A DNA stretch of 58,636 bases from Avimonas intestinalis (GTDB taxonomy: Bacteria > Bacillota > Clostridia > Oscillospirales > Acutalibacteraceae): assembly GCA_904380375.1 (NCBI GenBank), contig CAJFID010000017.1:1-58636 (forward strand), read 5' to 3'. How positions within the stretch are numbered: position 1 is the stretch's first letter; each line of letters opens with the position of its first letter. The notes beneath the pieces were generated by a model. That model was not told the origin of the DNA. It saw nothing but the letters and a program-made list of their open reading frames with translations, and searched no databases. Positions 43,904 to 51,775 of the stretch are shown here, in pieces. Position numbers and translations under genes: made by a program.

Positions 43904-46724
43904 CAATAAACACCCCGTATTCCTCCTGCTTCATTTTCAGTTCACGGTTGATTTCCTTTACCGCATCCTCCAAGGCATCCCGCACCGTCTTGCTGCCGGA
44001 AACTACGACGCTGTTGAAAGCGTTATTCACATAGCGGGTGGTATAGTAGCCGCCAAGGACCACCGGCGTTTCGGTCGCCCATTCCAGCTGCTCTTCCACC
44101 ACGGCAAGATCATCCGCATCCCAATCCAGGGACTGGAATACCTCCAGATTGGCAGAATTCCAGCGCGCTTCCACACCAATGCGCGCTTCCAGCTCCCTCG
44201 CATAGCGCGATTGGGTTTCCGCGGATGTCCACCAATCAAGGAATTCCCAGGCTGCCTGGGGCTTATCGCTCTGGGCCAGCACAATATCGCACTCCACGGC
44301 CAGATTGCCGCTGGAGCGATCCACTACGCCGTCTTCTTTCGCAACGCCGGGGAGGGGGGCGATAGCCCAACGGCCCACCAGCTCTGGCGCCGCGGTTAAA
44401 AGCTGCACATAAAACGCAAAGTTCCCCACGCCGACTGGCATTTCACCCGTACGGAACCTGGTCAAGAAGTTCGCATTTACCGGCGAGCCATAGTTGGTAA
44501 ACATCTCTGTATAGGCCCGGAACGCCTGATATGCTTCCGGGGTATCAAGAGCCGAAGCAGTCCCCTCCTCGTTATAGAATGCGCCGCCGTACTGGAACAA
44601 AAAGGGAGTAAAATCCTGCGTCTGGTAAAAGGACATCCCGTTCTGATACAACGCCGGCAGCAGCGTATCGTATAAATCCGTCCAGGTATCGGGAAGCGCA
44701 AGGCCCAATTCCTCAAATAAATCCGTGCGGTAGAACAGCGCCGTAAAGCTCATTGTTTCCGGCACAGCATATACGCCGCCGTTGTACTCAAAGGGGATCC
44801 ATATTTTATCCAACGAACGCGCCCGCACTTCTTCATATGTATCAAAGGCAGAAAGGTCTACGACCGCATCCCGGATCGCGAATTCCACGGGGGAATTCGC
44901 CGCTACCCCCATGGCAACATCCGGCGCATTGCCTGCGGTAATGGCCAAAAGCAGCGCGTTGGAGCTGCCGGTGTTAAGCTGGGAAGCCGGCACAATGTTC
45001 ATATTGACCGCAATGCCGGACTCCGGGGTAAAACTCTCATCCGCCATCATTTTGACTGTTTCCGCCCATTCGGTACCGCGTGCGATCCAAACGTCCAGCG
45101 TTTGTGTAATCTCTACATCGCCGCCTAGGACGCTGGCCATATTGTTGTAGTCTTTAAAAAAGGAAAGCCAAAAGTTATAAATACCCGCCCAAAGCTTTTC
45201 AAAAAAACTGGAATGGCGCGCCTGCGCGGTTTCATCCGAGGTATAAACGGTAAACTCATCCAAAAGCAGCGGCTGCGTCTGCATTTCGGAGTACCAGGAA
45301 CCCAAGTTGGTCTGGGCCTGTGTCAACTGATCCGCCCGTTTGGCGATTGAGAAGGGATCCCTCACCATCGCATCCAGCTGAGAGGCAATAGAAAGCAGAT
45401 TGCTGCTCATGGACGTGGATTTGGCCGTGATGGCCTTCAGCATTTCGGATTTCTGCTTCAGCCGCTCGGACAACCCTCTCAGATCGTCCTCCAAGGTAGG
45501 GATATAGGTGAAAAATTGGTAATCATAATTGGGATCGGGGTCGCTGCCGGTCAGCTGGTTGATTTCCTTCATCAAATCGGAAATGACCAGCATATCGTCA
45601 TAAACGGATTGGATAATCGGCGTCAATTCGCCCAGCACGGCGCGCATTGTCAGAGTATGCTCCCCGGCCTCCAGCCAAAAGCGGAAATCCCGCTCGCCGT
45701 CGCCCAGGGTCTCTGTGCGCCAATCGTCCCCATAGGTAAAACGATAGGCGGCCAGTTCCGCACAGGGGATCTCCCCATCAATAGCGATGGAGCGGTAGGC
45801 CGGCATACCGTCGTTCCATTTCTGTACATACCGCAAAGCGATTTGGTAGTAGCCATCCTCCGGCACGGTAAAAGTAAAGGTAACTGCCTGTCCGCCTTCC
45901 CGCCACTGCCAGCCGCCTACGGCGTTCAGGAGCCGGCGGCCATAGGAGAACGGCTCGGCAGAAGGATCCTCATCGGGTTCCATCTGAATGCTTGCGTCAT
46001 TTTTTTCAAGGATGGCATCCTCGGCTTGGATAGTGAGGTTTTGCCCCTTTGCCCCTTGCTCCTGAGCGGGCTCCTCGTAGGGGGAAAGCGCCTGGTATGG
46101 CGAAAGAAGCCATGTCCCCAGTTCCATATCCTCTTTCACATAGGAGAGGGTGACCGTATGCGTCCCCTCCGTCAGGTAAAAAACAAGGGGCGTACTGTAG
46201 AAGCCGTGGCCGTCAATAAGGGTCATGCTCTGCCAATCGGTGTTCTCCACCGTCTGCGGCCGCACCTCATCTCCCAAACTGTTGACCCGAACCTCCCCTT
46301 CGTCTCTCCAGGAACGCGGGAAAACGATATAATCCGCCTCAAAAAACGGGGATTCCCCGTCCAAAAGCAAGCTGCGCACCGCATCGGCTCCGGAACTGCC
46401 GGTCAAACGATAATCGACAGACAAAACATACTGTCCATCCGATGGGACCTCAAACTCCCAGGTAATGCTTTCCTGCTCTGCCGTCCAAACCAAAGGGTCA
46501 CCCGGCGTTCCGCCGGCGGATACGGAAACCTCGCCGCCGCCCGGCGTGTCTGGATATCCCGCAAACACTTCGGAGAAATACGGCGCCCTCTCCACATTTG
46601 CATTGAGGGATACGCCGCCTTCCCCGGTATCCGCGGCCCACACAGGCAAAGGCCCCGCCGTCATCAGCAGCCCGGCCGCCGTGCATACCGCCGCAAAGCA
46701 TCGCGGAAATGAACCTCGCTTCAT
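43893..46724 (-). CDS. Extracellular solute-binding protein fused to two carbohydrate-binding-like domains
   Basis: Unusually large (943 aa) secreted binding protein. Seen: signal peptide (1-30, PVWAA); beta domain A (about 35-225, WEFEVPSDGQYVLSVDYRL, then DGHGFYSTPLVFYLTEGTHTV); beta domain B (about 228-385, VTFTFTVPEDGYYQIALRY and FRFWLEAGEHTLTMRA), both like CBM6/35-type sandwiches; a helical connector (about 385-500); then a class 1 sugar-binding-protein fold (about 540-925) with NAPDVAMGV, YGGVYAVPETMSF-type and AWEFLDWWTS segments. There is no lipobox, so anchoring is unclear. It overlaps the permease gene by 11 bp and should feed permease pair A. Confidence 0.85.
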   Translation of the reverse strand: MKRGSFPRCFAAVCTAAGLLMTAGPLPVWAADTGEGGVSLNANVERAPYFSEVFAGYPDTPGGGEVSVSAGGTPGDPLVWTAEQESITWEFEVPSDGQYVLSVDYRLTGSSGADAVRSLLLDGESPFFEADYIVFPRSWRDEGEVRVNSLGDEVRPQTVENTDWQSMTLIDGHGFYSTPLVFYLTEGTHTVTLSYVKEDMELGTWLLSPYQALSPYEEPAQEQGAKGQNLTIQAEDAILEKNDASIQMEPDEDPSAEPFSYGRRLLNAVGGWQWREGGQAVTFTFTVPEDGYYQIALRYVQKWNDGMPAYRSIAIDGEIPCAELAAYRFTYGDDWRTETLGDGERDFRFWLEAGEHTLTMRAVLGELTPIIQSVYDDMLVISDLMKEINQLTGSDPDPNYDYQFFTYIPTLEDDLRGLSERLKQKSEMLKAITAKSTSMSSNLLSIASQLDAMVRDPFSIAKRADQLTQAQTNLGSWYSEMQTQPLLLDEFTVYTSDETAQARHSSFFEKLWAGIYNFWLSFFKDYNNMASVLGGDVEITQTLDVWIARGTEWAETVKMMADESFTPESGIAVNMNIVPASQLNTGSSNALLLAITAGNAPDVAMGVAANSPVEFAIRDAVVDLSAFDTYEEVRARSLDKIWIPFEYNGGVYAVPETMSFTALFYRTDLFEELGLALPDTWTDLYDTLLPALYQNGMSFYQTQDFTPFLFQYGGAFYNEEGTASALDTPEAYQAFRAYTEMFTNYGSPVNANFLTRFRTGEMPVGVGNFAFYVQLLTAAPELVGRWAIAPLPGVAKEDGVVDRSSGNLAVECDIVLAQSDKPQAAWEFLDWWTSAETQSRYARELEARIGVEARWNSANLEVFQSLDWDADDLAVVEEQLEWATETPVVLGGYYTTRYVNNAFNSVVVSGSKTVRDALEDAVKEINRELKMKQEEYGVFIDET

Positions 46725-46745
46725 CCAGATCCTCCTTTTCCTGCA

Positions 46746-47885
46746 TTACAAAGCCGAAAGCGGGACGCGGGTAATCTCTATGGCTTCCTTCCGCTTGGAA
46801 TAGATAACATAGAGGTACCCGCCGGCAAGGATGGAATGCGGATAACCATATAGACCGCCTTTATACATCCCCGCATACTGCCGCTCATATGGTTCATCCC
46901 GCAGAATATACGAAACGTCAAAATTCTCCCCGTCTTCGGAAAGAGAAAGCACCAGCGGGTTCCGCCCGCCCCCGGTGACCGGGTTGCTGACGGCATAGAA
47001 ACGTCCGTCCGGCAGCCTGCCAAAATGGAACTTGCTCTTATCGTCGGTAAATTCGGTAGGGTATGGCTCCCCATAGCTGGCCCCGCCGTCGCGGCTTTCC
47101 GTGCACCAGAGCACCGAGCTGTTGCTGCGCAGCATCATGTGGATCACGCCGTCATCCGTTTGGAAAAAAGAGCCCTCGCACAAAAGCGGCGCCTTCCATC
47201 CGCGGGCTTTCGTCACCTTCTCAATGGCGGCCGAATCGTCATAGGGCGGTTGATCCCCGAAGGCATCCCCATAGATGCCGGCCAGCACAAAGCCGTTTTC
47301 ACCGTCGGGATCATCGGTATAGGGATACATGGCGCCGCCCGCAATAATCAGCCGGCCAGAGAGGGTGGCCTGCGGGCCATGGTTGGGGACGACCGGCACA
47401 CCCAACAGGCGCGGCGCGCTCCAATGCTCTCCGTCCCGTGTGGAAAGCACCCCCATTTCGGTATGCAAATGGCCGGGGTCATTCTCCGCCTCCGGCCGGA
47501 GCATCCCCCTCCCGCCCGTGGGAAGGGGGCCTTCCCGCAGACAGGAAGGGGGATACTCATACTGCCCGAAATAAGCGCGCAGCGCTCCTGCGTGGACATA
47601 AAGCCCGCCCGCCGTGAGCACTAGGTCCGAATGCTCTCCCGGCCGGGAGTCCAGCAGCGGGCAGGGCGGCGTCCAATGGGAAAAATCCGTTGATGTGGAC
47701 AGCATGACACGCTGCCCGCAGTCATCCTCATTCCGGCGGGAAGAGGACCAAATGGCATACAGGCGGTCCTGGAAAAATGCCAGCGCCGCATGATGGGCAT
47801 AAGACCACGTTTGTGTCGGTCCCGCAATAAGCTGGCGCTCTGCCGAAAGGCGCCGCATAGGCAATTTCGTGCGGTTGTTAATCAT
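46746..47885 (-). CDS. Sialidase-fold propeller protein without signal peptide, paralogue 3
   Basis: The 379 aa product aligns by eye with paralogues 1 and 2: YAHHAALAFFQDRLYAIWS, NEDDCGQRVM, GEHSDLV, FFQTDDGVIHMMLRSN, an Asp-box-like SRDGGASY, GRLPDGRFYAVSNP, GMYKGGLYGYP and YVIYSKRKEAIEI. It starts directly at MINNRTKLPMRRL with no signal or lipobox and is shorter at the N-terminus, so it should be cytoplasmic. Start was set at 47885 by AAAGGA 7 nt upstream. It sits between the two solute-binding protein genes. Role probably hydrolysis of a small imported glycoconjugate, or binding; unproven. Confidence 0.8.
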   Translation of the reverse strand: MINNRTKLPMRRLSAERQLIAGPTQTWSYAHHAALAFFQDRLYAIWSSSRRNEDDCGQRVMLSTSTDFSHWTPPCPLLDSRPGEHSDLVLTAGGLYVHAGALRAYFGQYEYPPSCLREGPLPTGGRGMLRPEAENDPGHLHTEMGVLSTRDGEHWSAPRLLGVPVVPNHGPQATLSGRLIIAGGAMYPYTDDPDGENGFVLAGIYGDAFGDQPPYDDSAAIEKVTKARGWKAPLLCEGSFFQTDDGVIHMMLRSNSSVLWCTESRDGGASYGEPYPTEFTDDKSKFHFGRLPDGRFYAVSNPVTGGGRNPLVLSLSEDGENFDVSYILRDEPYERQYAGMYKGGLYGYPHSILAGGYLYVIYSKRKEAIEITRVPLSAL

Positions 47886-47914
47886 GGCACATTCCTTTCC
47901 CGCGGGCAAAACAT

Positions 47915-49483
47915 TTACTGCAGGCTTTCCATGGCCGAATTGTAAGCTTCCAGCACATGTTCGGCCCCCGCTGCACGCATATCGCTTACCCAGTTGTCAT
48001 ACTCGGTGATCGGCCGGGTCCCTTCCACAAAATCACGGACACCCGAATAGATCAGCGCGTTAATCTGGCTAAGCTCATTCGCCACCGTTTTCCGATCTGT
48101 CTCCGGCAGTGGCGGATTCACCGGCTCAAAGTGATAGTACCCCGCCTCATAATCCGCTTCGATAATGGCATTGAATTCCGTGTCCACCAGGCCGAGCTGC
48201 ACATTCATGCTGTAAGACGTATTGACCAGAGGAGTGAAGCTCAGCAAACCAAGGCCATAATCCGACATCCAGTTATATTCCGGCGCCGTAGCGCTGCGGT
48301 ACTTTTCGACGATCTCTTGCGGAATGGTTACGGCGCCGGCATCATCCACGTCAAAGCTTTCGCCTTCCTTGCCGTAATTGCAGATATACATGCCTTCGTC
48401 GGAATACAGCCAGTTCATAAACGTCAGCAGCTTATCCGGCTCGGCAGCATTTGCGCTGAGCGCATACATACTGGTATACCAGTTCTGGTTATAGAGCAGC
48501 CCCTGCTTTTTCCCTTCCGAGTTCGCCATCAGCGGCATCACCTGCATCTTGGCCTCAGGGTCGCTTTTCTGCAAAGAATTGGTTTGGCTAGATGCAAAAC
48601 CGCCGTTGTCATACCAGAAGAAAATTTTGTTATTGTTGACGCCCTCGTCCCAAGTGTTGGAGTCCACAGTCATCCAGTTCGGATCCAGGATCCCCTCGTC
48701 ATAGCAGCGGATAAAGAATTCCAAAATCCCGCGGTATTCCGCATTTAAAAATCCAAAGTCGTACTTTCCGGTTTCTTCGTCAAAATACAATCCCGGAGGG
48801 CACCCCATCGCATAGGACATCTGCGTGAGCATGTTCGCGCCCTTATTCCGGCCGGAAAAAGGCGTGCTGTCCGGGTAGATGGTCTTGAGCTGCTTCATCA
48901 CTACAAACCACTCGTCAAAAGTGGTCGGAATCTGCAGGTTGTTCTTCTCCAAAATATCGTACCGGATAACCGGGACGTACCCGCCGTAGGAAACATTCTC
49001 GGTGCTGCCGTTGAGGATACTGAAGGCAAACACCTTTCCCTCTACTTTGGTCATCTTCCAGTTATTATCGTTGGCTACCCGATTACAGTAATTCGGAACC
49101 TTCTCCTCCAGCGCATCAGTCAGGTCCATAAAGATACCCGCCCCGGCGAATTTGCTGACATCATCCAGCGTCACATAAGTGATATCGCTGAGTACGCCGG
49201 CGCCAAGAGCCGCCGCTTTTTTGGTGTTGTAATCCGCTAAAGGCGTGATGTCAAAGTCTAAGGTCACGTTGGTTGCCTCTTGGATTGCCTGGTACTTGAG
49301 GCCCGAGGGGTTGACCTGCTGGCTTTGATGTTCATAGGTCATGACGGTAAAGGTTACCGGCTCTTCAAAAAGTTTTTCGCCGGTTTCCGTTTCCCCGCCG
49401 CCCCCGCTACACCCGGCAAACGCCGGGCAAAGCAACAGCGCTGCACACAGGCAGAGAAAAGACCGCTTTGATAGATGCTTCAT
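47915..49483 (-). CDS. LplA-like extracellular solute-binding lipoprotein
   Basis: Binding protein of 522 aa with lipobox FAGC (Cys about 25). The order of motifs fits LplA-type CUT1 binding proteins: TYEHQSQQVNP, DITPLADYNTKKAAALGAG, DLTDALEEKVPNY, PTTFDEWFVVMKQLK and FMNWLYSDEGMYICNYGKEG. LplB/YtcP-type permeases that usually pair with such proteins are not obvious here, so pairing with pair A or B is unclear. Start ATG has GGAGG 7 nt upstream. It is the first gene after the promoter at 49639-49666 and so heads the long minus-strand series. Confidence 0.88.
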   Translation of the reverse strand: MKHLSKRSFLCLCAALLLCPAFAGCSGGGGETETGEKLFEEPVTFTVMTYEHQSQQVNPSGLKYQAIQEATNVTLDFDITPLADYNTKKAAALGAGVLSDITYVTLDDVSKFAGAGIFMDLTDALEEKVPNYCNRVANDNNWKMTKVEGKVFAFSILNGSTENVSYGGYVPVIRYDILEKNNLQIPTTFDEWFVVMKQLKTIYPDSTPFSGRNKGANMLTQMSYAMGCPPGLYFDEETGKYDFGFLNAEYRGILEFFIRCYDEGILDPNWMTVDSNTWDEGVNNNKIFFWYDNGGFASSQTNSLQKSDPEAKMQVMPLMANSEGKKQGLLYNQNWYTSMYALSANAAEPDKLLTFMNWLYSDEGMYICNYGKEGESFDVDDAGAVTIPQEIVEKYRSATAPEYNWMSDYGLGLLSFTPLVNTSYSMNVQLGLVDTEFNAIIEADYEAGYYHFEPVNPPLPETDRKTVANELSQINALIYSGVRDFVEGTRPITEYDNWVSDMRAAGAEHVLEAYNSAMESLQ

Positions 49484-49638
49484 AATTGCGCCTCCTCTGA
49501 ATTTTTCCGTCTCAGTTGAGTCCTTCCTTCTAACCGCATATTTTGTCCGCGTATACACCTTCTCTCGTTACTAGTTATCAAGCGTTATATTCAACGGATG
49601 TTTTTGGAAGTCCGTTCAATAATAATGAATTTTGTTTC

Positions 49639-49685
49639 ATTATAATGATCATAAGTTTCGCAATAATAAACACAGTTTATTATTG
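49639..49685 (-). promoter_or_regulatory. Island promoter overlapped by a perfect palindrome (candidate IclR operator)
   Basis: On the minus strand TTATTG (49661-49666), 16-bp spacer, TATAAT (49639-49644). The -35 is covered by a perfect 11-3-11 inverted repeat CAATAATAAAC / GTTTATTATTG (49661-49685). IclR regulators bind such palindromes near promoters, and an IclR gene is next door. Leader about 150 nt, AT-rich. Confidence 0.7.
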
Positions 49686-49699
49686 CGGGGATAAAAGGC

Positions 49700-49733
49700 A
49701 GCGTTCATATTTTGGGGATTAAAAATGAACGCT
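49700..49733 (-). terminator. Terminator after the IclR gene
   Basis: AGCGTTCAT / ATGAACGCT with a 16-nt loop containing further A/T pairs, followed on the minus strand by TTTTAT. It separates the IclR gene from the island promoter. Confidence 0.6.
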
Positions 49734-49759
49734 TTCCTTTTTTCGCTTAAGCAGCCTTA

Positions 49760-50530
49760 TCATATCAGCATTAAGGACGCTTTTCGCGTGGCTTCCAACA
49801 GCTGGATGCCATACTCTTGGATTTTGTCATCGGACATTCGCAGGGAAGGGCCGCTTATGCTCAAGCCGGCAATCACTTCGCCCCCTGCGTTGCGAACCGG
49901 GACGCCGATGCACTTGATGCCAAATTCATGTTCCATATTGTCTATCGCATAGCCCCGGCGGCGCACTCCTTCCAGTTCTTCAGAAAGGCGCGCTGGATCA
50001 ACAATCGTATTTTCGGTAAAGGGCCGAAGCCCTCTTTCCAACACCCGCCGTTCTTCTTCCGGGCCGAGAAAAGCCAGCATAGCTTTGCCTATACCGGTAC
50101 AATAAGCCGGCGCGCGCACCCCGATAAGGTAACGCCCGTTAAAGGTGGAGCGCTCTTCATGCACCGCGCCGATGTACACCACTTCGCCGTCATTATAGGT
50201 AGCTAACAAAACGTTTTCCATAGAAAAGCGGCCCAATTCCTGCATATATGGCTGGAGGACGCGGCGTATATCGTTCGTCTGGTAGGTATGGTTGCTCAGC
50301 TCCAGCGCTTTAATTCCCAATTTGAACTTACCGCTATGTATGTCCCGTTCCACAAAGCCACGGCTCTCGTATACGGACAGCACGTTGGAAACCGTACTCT
50401 TTGGAAGAGATAGGGATTCCGCAATCTGGTTTACACCCAAATAGGTATCCGTTTTCATAAACTCTTCCAAAACCAATAAGGCTTTATACAAAGATTTTAC
50501 CTTGATCCCATCGATTTTGCCCTCATGCAT
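49760..50530 (-). CDS. IclR-family transcriptional regulator
   Basis: The 256 aa regulator has an N-terminal winged helix (about 8-70: KALLVLEEFMKTDTYLGVNQIAESLSLPKSTVSNVLS) and the C-terminal effector domain with YCTGIGKAMLAF, EEL-type helix, RRRGYAIDNMEHEFGIKCIGVPV and AGLSISGPSLRM. Start at 50530 (MHEGKID) was preferred over upstream ATGs that lack an SD. It lies between the rbsD-like gene and the main transport operon, with its own promoter and terminator, and is the natural candidate to control the operon at 49639. Confidence 0.92.
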   Translation of the reverse strand: MHEGKIDGIKVKSLYKALLVLEEFMKTDTYLGVNQIAESLSLPKSTVSNVLSVYESRGFVERDIHSGKFKLGIKALELSNHTYQTNDIRRVLQPYMQELGRFSMENVLLATYNDGEVVYIGAVHEERSTFNGRYLIGVRAPAYCTGIGKAMLAFLGPEEERRVLERGLRPFTENTIVDPARLSEELEGVRRRGYAIDNMEHEFGIKCIGVPVRNAGGEVIAGLSISGPSLRMSDDKIQEYGIQLLEATRKASLMLI

Positions 50531-50597
50531 TGTTCGACGTTCCCTTTGTTCAATATTGTTCATCATGAATAAACGCTGTTTCTTATTGGATGTATTA

Positions 50598-50626
50598 AGA
50601 ATAACATTGTTCAAAATTTTTTGCAA
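50598..50626 (-). promoter_or_regulatory. Promoter of the IclR gene
   Basis: On the minus strand TTGCAA (50621-50626), 17-bp spacer, TATTCT (50598-50603). The surrounding 50531-50714 segment is very AT-rich and has several TGTTCA / TGAACA words that may be regulator contacts. Confidence 0.5.
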
Positions 50627-50714
50627 GCCTTTTTCATAAAATATTTTAAAATTTTGTATTTTTTGAATTTGTTTTATTCATAATGTTCATACGCCAGGGA
50701 GGGGACAAGAGCGG

Positions 50715-51146
50715 TCATACAACGCCGATCGTCAGCAGGATATTGGCATAAATACGCTGTTCCCCTGTAGAGATCGCCAGCCGGATTTTCGGCTCTGCAC
50801 AGATTCGATAAAAGTCCTGGCGGCCGCATTTCTCCAACTCCACGCCGGGCAAAAGCCGGGAAAACTCGGCAAAAACAGCCGGATTCGCTCCATCTTCAGG
50901 CTGCATGACTACCGCCTTTTCCACCGCAGCCACGCTCAAAAGCGCTTCAAGCACGTCGGTCACTTTCGGCAATCCTGGCATAAGGCCCATGTATACCTTT
51001 TTGGCGTTTCCGCTTTCGCTGTCAAGCGGGTAATTTCCATCCGCAATCAATACTTTATCCCCATGGCCGCACAAAGACAGGGCGCCCAAAATCTCCGGGT
51101 GGATCAATTTGGCCCGCATCATCCTGGAAGCATCTCCTTCCGGCAT
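50715..51146 (-). CDS. RbsD/FucU-family sugar mutarotase
   Basis: Interconverts anomeric or ring forms of ribose or fucose-like sugars. The 143 aa product shows the family opening LIHPEILGALSLCGHGDKVLIADGNYP (catalytic His in CGHGD), then the PEDGANPAVFAEF stretch and the C-terminal TGEQRIYANILL with the active-site Tyr. Length fits FucU/RbsD. The start is uncertain: ATG 51146 has GAGG 9 nt upstream, ATG 51122 has GGAAGGAG 11 nt upstream, and a GTG at 51161 overlaps the SIS stop. It lies next to ribokinase and SIS genes, which favours a ribose-like substrate. Confidence 0.87.
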   Translation of the reverse strand: MPEGDASRMMRAKLIHPEILGALSLCGHGDKVLIADGNYPLDSESGNAKKVYMGLMPGLPKVTDVLEALLSVAAVEKAVVMQPEDGANPAVFAEFSRLLPGVELEKCGRQDFYRICAEPKIRLAISTGEQRIYANILLTIGVV

Positions 51147-51157
51147 TTTTATCTTCC

Positions 51158-51760
51158 TCACGCCCCGGTTTCGTTTTCCCGCAGCTTCCCCAGGGAGCCG
51201 CCGGGGTGCCGCAGCACATATTCCTTCGGCGTAATCGCCCGTTTCTCTTGCAGTACAATGGAAAGCCCCTGGAGTACCAGCGTCTCCGTCAGGATGGATG
51301 CCCGGGGGGCGCGGTTCAGCGGCCCGCCCTCTTGGGACACCCCGGCGTAAAGATGGACGTCCGCAAAGGCCGCCAGCCAGGAGGAAGGGTTCCCGGTCAC
51401 CGCGATCACCTTGGCGCCGTTACGGCGGATGGCGGCGGCGGTCGCTTTCATCTCCGCGGTTTCCCCGCTGTTTGAGATACAGATGACCACATCGCCCGGA
51501 ACCAGCTGCCCGCAGGATCCATGCACCGCCTCCGTCCCGTGCAGGAAATAGGTCGGCGTACCGGTGGATGACAGGAGCGAAGCCATATACGAAGCCACAT
51601 GGGCGGGCTTGCCGATGCCAGTAATATGTACCCGGTTTCCTTTGTCTTCCGCTTCCCAGATGAGTTCGGCGGCGTGGTGCAGCATCGCCTCGTCAATCTG
51701 CCCCAGGCTCTTCAAGAACTCCTCTTTGGAAATCTCCAAAAACTGCGATAATACGCTCAT
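51158..51760 (-). CDS. SIS-domain sugar-phosphate isomerase (KpsF/GutQ-like, no CBS domains)
   Basis: The 200 aa protein is a single SIS domain: GIGKPAHVASYMASLLSSTGTP, FLHGTEAVHGSCGQ (corresponding to the HPAEAxHGD loop of arabinose-5-phosphate isomerases), CISNSGETAEM and the C-terminal RHPGGSLGK. It lacks the CBS pair of KdsD/GutQ (about 320 aa). Expected to isomerise a keto- or aldose-phosphate in the cytoplasm. AAAGGAG lies 9 nt before the start. It is encoded 15 bp after ribokinase and abuts the rbsD-like gene. Confidence 0.85.
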   Translation of the reverse strand: MSVLSQFLEISKEEFLKSLGQIDEAMLHHAAELIWEAEDKGNRVHITGIGKPAHVASYMASLLSSTGTPTYFLHGTEAVHGSCGQLVPGDVVICISNSGETAEMKATAAAIRRNGAKVIAVTGNPSSWLAAFADVHLYAGVSQEGGPLNRAPRASILTETLVLQGLSIVLQEKRAITPKEYVLRHPGGSLGKLRENETGA

Positions 51761-51775
51761 CGTCGTCTTCTCCTT

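Noticed and set aside
49700..49733. Second IclR operator
   Set aside because: The inverted repeat is followed by a T-run and lies right after the iclR stop; a terminator is the simpler reading.
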